Shown piece after piece: positions 1 to 5,180 of a stretch of 5,180 nucleotides of DNA. The stretch comes from a bacterium (GTDB lineage: Bacteria > SM23-31 > JAUVVT01). Both the position numbers and the translations under genes were made by a program. Positions within the stretch are counted from its first letter, which is position 1, and the number at the start of each line of letters is the position of its first letter. The notes under the pieces are model-generated. The model was not told where the DNA came from, did no database searches, and was given only the letters and a program-made list of their open reading frames with translations. Where the stretch lies: the NCBI GenBank assembly GCA_030604505.1, contig JAUVVT010000187.1, positions 1-5,180 of the forward strand, given 5' to 3'.

Positions 1-263
1 AATTGGATTTTTCTATGAGCAGGTCTTATGCCTGTGGTATTATTTCAAGTGCAAAAAATTTGATGGTCTTTCGTTCCGCCACACTTGGCTATATTGACCT
101 CAATAAGCCGCAAAAAGGAACACAGAACTTTGGCGGGATAAGACCCGGATGCTGGATAAATGTACTTCCAGTTGGAGGTATTGTATTAATGCCTGATGCA
201 ACCGCAAGGTGCGATTGTAGTTATCTCATAAAAGCCACGATTGCTCTGCAGTCGTTAGAATAA
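1..263 (+). CDS. PQQ-like beta-propeller protein, C-terminal fragment (5' end outside window)
   Basis: This reading frame is open from the left edge and stops at TAA 261-263, so only about the last 87 codons of a longer gene are present. The TTG at 3 is an internal Leu codon rather than a plausible start, and no ribosome binding site can be seen. Visible landmarks are RSYACGIISSAKN, then FRSATLGYIDL, then NFGGIRPGCWIN, VLPVGGIVLMPDA and RCDCSYLIKATIALQ at the end. From memory, this succession (R-Y-x-C-G, GG-RPGCWIN, a late C-x-C-S-Y, then an ALQ end) closes large exported planctomycete proteins built of PQQ-like propeller repeats, sometimes with a methyltransferase-like domain between two propeller halves. 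The two Cys codons of the C-x-C are at 210-212 and 216-218. It is probably exported or envelope-associated, and its substrate is unknown. It is the same kind of protein as the gene starting at 3867, so the two are probably paralogues. Family confidence is moderate; confidence that it is a real gene end is high. Confidence 0.8.
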   Translation, partial: LDFSMSRSYACGIISSAKNLMVFRSATLGYIDLNKPQKGTQNFGGIRPGCWINVLPVGGIVLMPDATARCDCSYLIKATIALQSLE

Positions 264-450
264 TAATATGTATTTTAATTACAAAGACAAAAAAATATAT
301 TGTAGGGACAGAAAATTGTTCTGTACTTGAATTGTCAACAATACTGTACGGTGAATCAGTAATTCATACTCTTTTGAGTTTAATAAAATGAATAAAAATT
401 ATTCCTAAAATGTATTAATATAAAGAAAGAAATAGAGAAGATATAATAAA
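264..450. other. AT-rich intergenic spacer with three clustered inverted repeats
   Basis: No coding sequence is supported here. Three short inverted repeats lie within 60 bases: ACAGAA/TTCTGT (308-313 and 319-324, 5-base loop), ATTGT/ACAAT (331-335 and 338-342, 2-base gap) and TGAAT/ATTCA (352-356 and 362-366, 5-base loop). The hexamer CTGTAC occurs at 321-326 and again at 344-349. None is followed by a T-run, so they do not read as an intrinsic terminator for the upstream gene. A weak sigma70-like pair, TTGAGT (374-379) and AATTAT (397-402) with a 17-base spacer, matches consensus at 8 of 12 positions, which is little above chance in sequence this AT-rich. The spacer could carry operators or a promoter for the gene at 451, but nothing is decisive. 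Confidence 0.4.
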
Positions 451-1584
451 ATGAAAAATTTCAGTCCATTTATTATTATAATCTGTATTTTTCTGTTTTC
501 AAATTCTGCGTATTCCTGTAATGTGCCTGTATTTAGGTATGCCCTTGAACGCTGGTACGCTGATAATTACGAAGTCTTAATATTTCACCGGGGAGCTTTA
601 TCTCCAAAAGATAAAGCAGTCGTCGACTGGTTAAAAGAATCTTCCAACAGCAAAATCCCGTATTCGAATTACAATGTGCATACTTTTGATTTGTCTGCAC
701 AACTGGAAAGTCACATCCGGGATATATGGAAATCACTGGATACACCCGAACTTCCGTGTATGGCTGTTTTTTACCCGAACAATTTTTTGAACAGGGGCAA
801 TATCTGGCATGGACGCCTGACCGCAGAAGATGCAGGAGAATTGATTAAATCTCCTGTGCGCACAGAAATAGCAAAAAGAATTCTCGATGGAGAATCGGCT
901 GTCTGGGTGTTTCTTGAGAGCGGAGACCCTGAAAAAGACAATCCTGCTGCCGATATTCTTCAAACTCAACTGAAAAAAATGGAAAACCTGCTTAAACTGC
1001 CGGTAATTATCAATGATGATACCTTTAACGATTTTGTAGATATTAACGAGAACGGACCGGAACTTAAGGTCACTTTTTCAATGATTCGTCTTTCACGGTC
1101 AGATGTCGCCGAATCTCATTTTATCAATATGTTGATGAATAGTGAACCCGATCTTTTTGAATACACATCCTATCCTATGGCGCTCCCTATCTTTGGACGG
1201 GGAAGAATTCTTTACACACTTATTGGCGACGGCATTAACGAAAGGATTATCCAGGGAGCATGTGAGTTTATTATCGGACCTTGCTCCTGTATAATTAAGG
1301 CTTATAATCCGGGTGTTGATATTTTAATGATGACCAACTGGGATACATCACTTCAAGGACGATGGGTAGAGAATGTCGAACTTCCAACTCTTACCGGCCT
1401 TTCGGAACTGGCTTCCATAACAGCGGAGAAAGAAACTCCCAGAACGGTCGCTGAAAAGTTTGAAGTTAATGAACCACCAAACAAGCTGCTGCGGAATATT
1501 ATATTAATATTAGCTATCGTTATTACGACTGCTATAATATTAAGCTTGATCATAAAAAGTTTTGTCGGTAAGGAGAAGTTATAA
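451..1584 (+). CDS. Secreted, C-terminally anchored protein of unknown function (CNVPVFRYALERW family)
   Basis: I cannot assign a biochemical function to this 377-residue protein. Residues 1-22 form a signal peptide (two Lys/Asn-rich residues, then a hydrophobic stretch ending SNSAYS), and Cys23 would be the first mature residue. The lipobox is imperfect (A-Y-S-C), so lipidation is uncertain. The block CNVPVFRYALERW at 23-35 is one I associate with conserved planctomycete hypothetical proteins. Residues 40-150 alternate strands and helices in a vaguely thioredoxin-like way (EVLIFHRG, then PCMAVFYP), but with no CxxC. Residues 151-154 start a second half that ends in GPCSC at 276-280. Residues 346-369 are a single transmembrane helix with a short Lys-rich tail, giving an N-out, C-in anchor. 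The ATG at 451 is required by the signal peptide; only a weak GAGAAG (435-440) lies 10 bases upstream. It lies 144 bases before the ABC permease and could be its extracytoplasmic partner. Confidence 0.88.
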   Translation: MKNFSPFIIIICIFLFSNSAYSCNVPVFRYALERWYADNYEVLIFHRGALSPKDKAVVDWLKESSNSKIPYSNYNVHTFDLSAQLESHIRDIWKSLDTPELPCMAVFYPNNFLNRGNIWHGRLTAEDAGELIKSPVRTEIAKRILDGESAVWVFLESGDPEKDNPAADILQTQLKKMENLLKLPVIINDDTFNDFVDINENGPELKVTFSMIRLSRSDVAESHFINMLMNSEPDLFEYTSYPMALPIFGRGRILYTLIGDGINERIIQGACEFIIGPCSCIIKAYNPGVDILMMTNWDTSLQGRWVENVELPTLTGLSELASITAEKETPRTVAEKFEVNEPPNKLLRNIILILAIVITTAIILSLIIKSFVGKEKL

Positions 1585-1611
1585 ACTGCAGAGAAATAGA
1601 GAAAGGCGATT

Positions 1612-1654
1612 AGCTTTCAGCTGTGATTTTAGTTTTTGTTGATAGCTGATAGCT
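1612..1654 (+). repeat. Imperfect inverted repeat with tandem GATAGCT heptamers
   Basis: The left arm AGCTTTCAGCTGTGA (1612-1626) pairs with the right arm TGATAGCTGATAGCT (1640-1654) around a 13-base T-rich loop. Of 15 positions, 12 are Watson-Crick, one is a G-U wobble and two are mismatches (1616/1650 and 1625/1641). The right arm contains the 7-base unit GATAGCT twice in perfect tandem (1641-1647 and 1648-1654). The bases after the hairpin are TTATATCAG rather than a T-run, so a classical intrinsic terminator is unlikely. The arrangement suggests a dispersed intergenic repeat or an mRNA processing or stabilising hairpin between the gene at 451 and the permease. The dispersed-repeat reading is inferred. 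Confidence 0.6.
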
Positions 1655-1719
1655 TTATATCAGTGTGATCCGGGGTTTATATTTTAATTAATAATATTAG
1701 TAATTGAGCTTTTTTCATC

Positions 1720-1723
1720 GGAG
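1720..1723 (+). promoter_or_regulatory. Ribosome binding site of the permease gene
   Basis: GGAG lies 5 bases before the ATG at 1729 and is one of the clearest Shine-Dalgarno matches in the window. It fixes the permease start, and the resulting N-terminus (LWQLIIKEIRYQKLSF before the first membrane helix) fits the short cytoplasmic leader usual in FtsX-type permeases. Confidence 0.7.
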
Positions 1724-1728
1724 AATCA

Positions 1729-3009
1729 ATGACCCTCTGGCAACTCATTATCAAGGAAATTAGATATCAAAAGCTGTCATTTTACTTCGGTATTACTGCT
1801 GTTATTGTAGCCGTCGGTGTCCTTATTGCTGAATTGACACTCCTGGAGACACACGACCTGCAAACAAAAATAATTCTTGCCTCAAAAGAAGAAGAGATGA
1901 AAGAAGAAATGTCTATTATGGAAGACGACTATCGAAAGATTATGAAGATATTGGGATTCAATCTGTTAATCCTGCCTGAGGGTCAGCAGCTTAGCGATTT
2001 TTATGCAGAAGGTTATGCGACAAAGGATATGCCTGAAGAGTATGTCGAGCGGCTTTCTGCTTCCAATATTATGACGATAAGACACCTACTGCCAAGTATA
2101 GAGCAAAAAATAAGATGGCCCGAGCAGGGAATGAAGACTATTATACTTATCGGTACGCGCGGTGAGGTTCCCTTTACAAAACGCGACCCAAAAGAACCAA
2201 TTCTTGTTGCAGTCCCGCCCAACAATATAGTTTTAGGTTATGAATTATGGAAAAGTCTGAACCTAAAGGTCGGCGATAAAATCCGACTTCTTGGTAAGAA
2301 TTTTCAGGTCAGTGAGTGCCACTCCCAGCGCGGCAGTGAAGACGACATCACCGCTTGGGTTGACCTGAAACAGGCACAGAAAATGATTGGTAAGCAGGGG
2401 AGAATTAATGCGATTCTGGCGTTGAAATGTCATTGTCAAGGTAATGAAATTGAAAACATCGGGAAGGATATTAAACGTATCCTGCCAAATACTCAGGTTA
2501 TCGAACTCTCAAGCAGAGTGATTACACGGGCAGAGGCGAGAGACAGAGCAAAAGAAACAGCTGAATTTGTGCTGACCAGCGAAAAATATTACCGTGCCAA
2601 ACTCCGCAGGGAAATAGAAGGATTCGCCGCATGGCTTGTTCCACTGGTTATTCTCGGTTGTATCGTATGGATTGGATTTCTCACCTTCAACAATGTGCGG
2701 GAACGAAAAACAGAGATCGGAATACTTCGTGCTCTTGGACTCCGCTCAAAGCAAATCCTTTTTGTTTTTTTAGCTAAAGCTGTACTGATTGGAATTTTTG
2801 GAGCTCTGTTCGGTTATATCGCAGGATTTATCATCGGTCTGACTGCGGGCGAAACCGCTTTTAATTCTGAAACTATAAAAACACTTTTCAGTCCATTTTT
2901 ATTTTTGCTGGTAATATTAACTGCTCCGATATTAGCAGGTTTTGCAAGCTGGGTTCCCGCTTTGCTCGCTGCTAAACAAGATCCGGCAGATATTCTCAGA
3001 AACAAATAA
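1729..3009 (+). CDS. ABC transporter permease, FtsX/MacB/LolC-E type
   Basis: This 426-residue inner-membrane protein has the architecture of MacB and LolC/E permeases. A short cytoplasmic leader is followed by TM1 (about 17-38), a large extracytoplasmic domain (about 40-295), and three C-terminal helices (about 299-320, 341-372, 386-410). The motif RERKTEIGILRALG (324-337), just after TM2, is the coupling segment typical of FtsX-domain permeases that contacts the ATPase, and the end PALLAAKQDPADILR is equally typical. Such proteins do not usually move solutes through the membrane; they pass ATPase-driven movement to the extracytoplasmic side, for lipoprotein release, efflux partners or hydrolase activation. 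The soluble domain starts with an acidic, probably coiled-coil helix (about 44-75, KEEEMKEEMSIMEDDYRK) and carries C197-H198 and C234-H235-C236. With only one permease gene visible, a homodimer is expected. The ATPase follows after 2 bases. The substrate cannot be inferred, and calling it LolC or MacB outright would be over-specific. Confidence 0.92.
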   Translation: MTLWQLIIKEIRYQKLSFYFGITAVIVAVGVLIAELTLLETHDLQTKIILASKEEEMKEEMSIMEDDYRKIMKILGFNLLILPEGQQLSDFYAEGYATKDMPEEYVERLSASNIMTIRHLLPSIEQKIRWPEQGMKTIILIGTRGEVPFTKRDPKEPILVAVPPNNIVLGYELWKSLNLKVGDKIRLLGKNFQVSECHSQRGSEDDITAWVDLKQAQKMIGKQGRINAILALKCHCQGNEIENIGKDIKRILPNTQVIELSSRVITRAEARDRAKETAEFVLTSEKYYRAKLRREIEGFAAWLVPLVILGCIVWIGFLTFNNVRERKTEIGILRALGLRSKQILFVFLAKAVLIGIFGALFGYIAGFIIGLTAGETAFNSETIKTLFSPFLFLLVILTAPILAGFASWVPALLAAKQDPADILRNK

Positions 3010-3011
3010 TT

Positions 3012-3665
3012 ATGCTTTCTATTGAAAAATTAAGCAAGGTCTTTCAAGGTCCGAAAGAGATTATCCGTGCGCTCGATGGAATCTCATTGAGTGTCGAAGT
3101 TAATGAATTTGTGGTTATACAGGGACCGAGTGGTTCCGGTAAGACTACTTTACTTCTCTCAGCAGGAGGACTACTCGCTCCTTCCGATGGAAATATTATT
3201 ATCGATAATCAGAACCCATACCAGATGTCCTCCGACAACAGAGCCCGCTTTCGCGCCTCAAATATCGGTTTTGTTTTTCAACAATTTTATCTTGTCCCTT
3301 ATTTGAGCGTTCTGGAAAATGTTCTTGTTCCTTCTCTCGCAATTTCCCAACCAAACTTAAGAGAACGGGCAGAAAAACTTATTAGCCATTTCAACCTGAC
3401 AGACCGTATCAGCCACGTTCCCGGTGAACTCAGTACCGGTGAGCGACAGCGTACAGCTATGGCACGTGCACTTTTAAACAATCCAAAACTTTTACTCGCA
3501 GACGAACCGGTCGGTAATCTGGATAATGAAAATGCCGATATTGTGCTCTGTGCCTTAAAAGAGTTTGCCGATTCAGACGGCGCCGTCCTTATGGTCACAC
3601 ACGGCGACCGTGCAGAAAAATATGCACACAAAACAATACAACTAAAAAACGGAAAACTATTATAA
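3012..3665 (+). CDS. ABC transporter ATP-binding protein, LolD/MacB-like
   Basis: This is a complete 217-residue nucleotide-binding domain of usual LolD/FtsE length, with no fused membrane part. All key motifs are in order: Walker A GPSGSGKTT (38-46), Q-loop Gln90 in FVFQQFYLVP, signature LSTGE (140-144) followed by RQRTAMARAL, Walker B LLLADEP (160-166) with catalytic Glu165, D-loop NLD (169-171) and switch His197 in MVTHGD. The signature is LSTGE rather than canonical LSGGQ. No catalytic residue is missing, so it should be an active ATPase powering the permease encoded 2 bases upstream. The start ATG follows the permease stop as TAAttATG and has no clear Shine-Dalgarno, which points to translational coupling and a fixed subunit ratio. 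It acts at the cytoplasmic face of the inner membrane. The family call is secure; the specific transport role is not. Confidence 0.95.
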   Translation: MLSIEKLSKVFQGPKEIIRALDGISLSVEVNEFVVIQGPSGSGKTTLLLSAGGLLAPSDGNIIIDNQNPYQMSSDNRARFRASNIGFVFQQFYLVPYLSVLENVLVPSLAISQPNLRERAEKLISHFNLTDRISHVPGELSTGERQRTAMARALLNNPKLLLADEPVGNLDNENADIVLCALKEFADSDGAVLMVTHGDRAEKYAHKTIQLKNGKLL

Positions 3666-3777
3666 ATTTCATAAATTGAATTCCTGATGGAAATGCAAAA
3701 ATATAAATCACGGATGTTAATGATTACTGCGAATTCTTTTATTCAGAGCTATATAATGTGATTTAACGAAAATAACT

Positions 3778-3806
3778 TTGGCAAACATCATAATTATAAC
3801 TGTAAA
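3778..3806 (+). promoter_or_regulatory. Candidate sigma70-like promoter of the propeller gene
   Basis: TTGGCA (3778-3783, 5 of 6 to TTGACA) is followed after exactly 17 bases by TGTAAA (3801-3806, 4 of 6 to TATAAT). Transcription would begin near 3813, at the foot of the stem-loop at 3811-3840, leaving a leader of about 55 bases before the ATG at 3867. The alternative TATAAT at 3752-3757 has the better -10 but no -35 at normal spacing. Matches of this quality do arise by chance in AT-rich DNA. Confidence 0.3.
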
Positions 3807-3810
3807 AAAT

Positions 3811-3840
3811 TGCAGGAATACGCCATAGCGTGTTTCTCCG
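3811..3840 (+). promoter_or_regulatory. Stem-loop in the 5' leader of the propeller gene
   Basis: Positions 3814-3823 pair with 3828-3837 around a CATA tetraloop: ten consecutive pairs, eight Watson-Crick and two G-U (3819/3832 and 3816/3835). After a C-C mismatch (3813/3838), two further pairs extend the stem to 3811-3840. The core is ACGC/GCGT. There is no T-run on the 3' side in the + strand, so it is not a + strand terminator. In the opposite strand the two G-U pairs become A-C mismatches, so the structure is stronger in the sense RNA of the propeller gene. It ends 15 bases before the ribosome binding site and may protect the 5' end or modulate initiation. Confidence 0.5.
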
Positions 3841-3855
3841 ACCGTTAATTTTAAA

Positions 3856-3861
3856 AAGGGA
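3856..3861 (+). promoter_or_regulatory. Ribosome binding site of the propeller gene
   Basis: AAGGGA lies 5 bases before the ATG at 3867. It decides this start, because the next in-frame Met is residue 72, beyond the signal peptide and the DWSQWRYN block. Confidence 0.65.
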
Positions 3862-3866
3862 TTATT

Positions 3867-5180
3867 ATGTTCTTCTACTGTAGTAATTTGAAAAGATGTT
3901 CTCACAGAATATACATTCTTATTTTTTGCTTAACTATTAGCTGTTTTTTTCTCATCCGGGATGTGCACGGTTCTGACTGGTCACAGTGGCGGTATAATGC
4001 CGAACGCACTGCCGCATCGCCCGATGAACTCCCGGAACAACTGCATCTCCAATGGGTGCGTCAATACACAAAGCGTACTATGGTCTGGGATGATCCGCTG
4101 AATCAGGATTTAATGCCCTATGACAGAGTTTTCGAGCCAGTCGTAATGGGCAAAACTATGTTTATCGGTTTTAACGACTTTGATAAAGTTACCGCTCTTG
4201 ATACGGAAACCGGCAAAGAAAAATGGTCTTTCTACACCGACGGTCCCGTGCGTCTTCCCCCTGTTGCATGGAACAAAAAAGTCTATTTTACAAGTGACGA
4301 TGGTTATCTTTATTGTGTGAACGCAGCGAATGGGGAGCTGAACTGGAAGTTCCGCGGCGGACCTTCTGAAAAAAAAGTTCTTGGTAACAAACGCTTTATT
4401 TCTATGTGGCCCGCACGTGGTGGTCCTGTCTTAAAGGATGGCACAATTTACTTCGCAGCAAGCACATGGCCCCTGATGGGCATATTTATATACGCACTCG
4501 ATGCAGAAACAGGCGAAGTCGTTTGGATAAACGATGGAACAGGTGCTCAATATATTCTGCAGCCCCATAACTCACCTTCTTTCGCCGGAGTCGCACCACA
4601 GGGTGCTCTTGTTGTAGCACAAAATAAACTCCTTATACCGGGTGGACGCAGTGTTCCCGCATGCTTTGACAGAAACAGCGGAAAGTTCTTATATTACAAG
4701 CTTGCTTCCAGCGGTAAAACAGGGGGCTCCTTCGTATGCACAGCAAATGGTGTGTTCTTCAATCATCACAGAGAAAGAGCAACAACAATGTACAATCTCG
4801 CAAACGGGGATGCACTCATAAAAAGCATTGGAAAATATCCGGCTCTGACTGAAAAGATATTTTATTTATCAGGAAACTCCATAGTTGCCGTTGATGCCGA
4901 AAAGATTCAAAAGAATCCAAAAAAGCCAAAAGAAAGCATCTTATGGGAAATTAAAGTAGATGCATCTTACGATTTAATCAAGGCAGGTAGCCGTTTATAC
5001 GCCTCAGGCAAACAAGGTATAGTCGCAGTAGATTTAATTGGAAATCAAAAAAAACCGAAAGTTTCTTGGACAAAAAAGCTCAACGTACAGGTAGAAAGGC
5101 TTTTGGCTGCGGATGACAAACTCTTTGCCGTAACCCTCGATGGACAAATTATGGCATTTGGAGCGAAAAAAACAGCCCCT
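3867..5180 (+). CDS. Exported PQQ-like beta-propeller protein, N-terminal part (3' end outside window)
   Basis: The frame is open for 438 codons to the right edge with no stop. Residues 1-36 are a long signal sequence with basic residues (KRCSHR) before a hydrophobic core (YILIFCLTISCFFLI) and a plausible cleavage after VHG. The mature protein begins SDWSQWRYNAERTAASP, the usual opening of planctomycete PQQ-like propellers. Blade-type repeats with the pattern AxDxxTGxxxW follow: ALDTETGKEKW (110-120), CVNAANGELNW (150-160), ALDAETGEVVW (210-220), CFDRNSGKFLY (266-276), then degenerate copies near 339-361, 385-401 and 419-432. Such repeats build an eight-bladed scaffold; some bind PQQ in dehydrogenases, others (BamB) only bind proteins. 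I see no evidence for PQQ binding or dehydrogenase catalysis in this part. The Lys-rich GAKKTAP at the edge looks like an interdomain linker, since related proteins as I recall continue with a methyltransferase-like domain and a second propeller half. The gene follows the ABC ATPase in the same direction. Confidence 0.88.
   Translation, partial: MFFYCSNLKRCSHRIYILIFCLTISCFFLIRDVHGSDWSQWRYNAERTAASPDELPEQLHLQWVRQYTKRTMVWDDPLNQDLMPYDRVFEPVVMGKTMFIGFNDFDKVTALDTETGKEKWSFYTDGPVRLPPVAWNKKVYFTSDDGYLYCVNAANGELNWKFRGGPSEKKVLGNKRFISMWPARGGPVLKDGTIYFAASTWPLMGIFIYALDAETGEVVWINDGTGAQYILQPHNSPSFAGVAPQGALVVAQNKLLIPGGRSVPACFDRNSGKFLYYKLASSGKTGGSFVCTANGVFFNHHRERATTMYNLANGDALIKSIGKYPALTEKIFYLSGNSIVAVDAEKIQKNPKKPKESILWEIKVDASYDLIKAGSRLYASGKQGIVAVDLIGNQKKPKVSWTKKLNVQVERLLAADDKLFAVTLDGQIMAFGAKKTAP

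Larger units (their letters stand above)
1585..1728. other. Intergenic spacer between anchored protein and permease
   Basis: There is no gene here. The first 70 bases hold the GATAGCT repeat hairpin described separately. The remainder is AT-rich (for example ATTTTAATTAATAATATT) and ends in the permease's ribosome binding site. I see no convincing -35/-10 pair. TTGATA at 1639-1644 resembles a -35 box but has no -10 partner at 16 to 18 bases and lies inside the hairpin arm. The permease pair could be read through from the gene at 451 or have its own promoter; the sequence does not decide. Confidence 0.45.
3666..3866. other. Intergenic leader upstream of the propeller gene
   Basis: This 201-base spacer separates the ATPase stop from the propeller start. 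It has no obvious intrinsic terminator for the ABC pair. It contains a perfect TATAAT (3752-3757) without a matching -35, a better paired promoter candidate at 3778-3806, a stem-loop at 3811-3840 and the ribosome binding site at 3856-3861. The spacing suggests the propeller gene may be expressed independently of the ABC pair. A 62-codon minus-strand frame crosses this region but is not supported as a gene. Confidence 0.5.

Noticed and set aside
308..324. Intrinsic terminator for the left propeller gene
   Set aside because: The stem is only 6 pairs with two G-C pairs, and the following bases (ACTTGAATTG) contain no T-run.
442..447. Perfect TATAAT just before the ATG at 451
   Set aside because: Transcription would start inside the first codons, and the signal peptide requires the ATG at 451, so it cannot be this gene's promoter.
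533..969. Two minus-strand frames opposite the anchored-protein gene
   Set aside because: Both are shadows of the 451-1584 coding sequence, with unstructured, Cys/Arg-rich composition and no start signals.
1353..1553. Minus-strand frame opposite the C-terminal part of the anchored-protein gene
   Set aside because: Its hydrophobic start mirrors the transmembrane helix on the other strand; there is no ribosome binding site.
2013..2225. Minus-strand frame inside the permease gene
   Set aside because: It is a shadow of a gene with clear FtsX motifs, and no independent signals were seen.
3091..3631. Frames on both strands within the ATPase gene
   Set aside because: The ATPase frame carries every ABC motif in order, so the alternatives (3091-3306 +, 3299-3631 -) are coincidental.
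3804..3840. Minus-strand terminator (hairpin followed by six Ts when read on the minus strand)
   Set aside because: In that strand the two G-U pairs become A-C mismatches, weakening the stem, and there is no supported minus-strand gene to terminate.
3717..3905. Minus-strand frame of 62 codons with a hydrophobic stretch
   Set aside because: It starts with GTG, has no Shine-Dalgarno, overlaps the start of the well-supported propeller gene, and I recognise no family. The hydrophobic stretch is what AT-rich DNA often encodes. A small membrane peptide cannot be fully excluded.

Overview
The window looks like chromosomal DNA from a bacterium of the Planctomycetota or a close PVC relative. The base composition is moderately AT-rich, estimated by eye at about 40 percent GC. 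The phylum guess rests on protein style: two planctomycete-type PQQ-like beta-propeller proteins at the window edges, a secreted protein with the CNVPVFRYALERW block, and an FtsX-type permease of a matching style. This is recalled family resemblance, not a database match, and the class within the phylum is open.

Layout, all on the + strand. Positions 1-263 hold the C-terminal end of a PQQ-like propeller protein. Positions 264-450 are an AT-rich spacer with three small inverted repeats. Positions 451-1584 encode a secreted, C-terminally membrane-anchored protein of unknown function. Positions 1585-1728 are a spacer with a GATAGCT tandem repeat that folds into a long imperfect hairpin. Positions 1729-3009 encode a MacB/LolC/E-like FtsX permease, and 3012-3665 encode its LolD/MacB-like ATPase, only 2 bases downstream. 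Positions 3666-3866 are a leader with a candidate promoter and a hairpin. Positions 3867-5180 encode the N-terminal 438 residues of a second PQQ-like propeller protein, which is still open at the window edge.

The permease and ATPase almost certainly form one ABC complex of the mechanotransmission or lipoprotein-release type (MacB, LolCDE, FtsEX) rather than a classical importer. The anchored protein upstream would face the same extracytoplasmic compartment as the permease's large soluble domain, and the propeller proteins are predicted to be exported there too. The hypothesis is an envelope module in which the ABC pair acts with the anchored protein and the exported propellers. Three of the four envelope proteins carry a Cys-x-Cys motif in the parts visible here. 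No RNA genes, CRISPR arrays, transposases or phage genes were seen.
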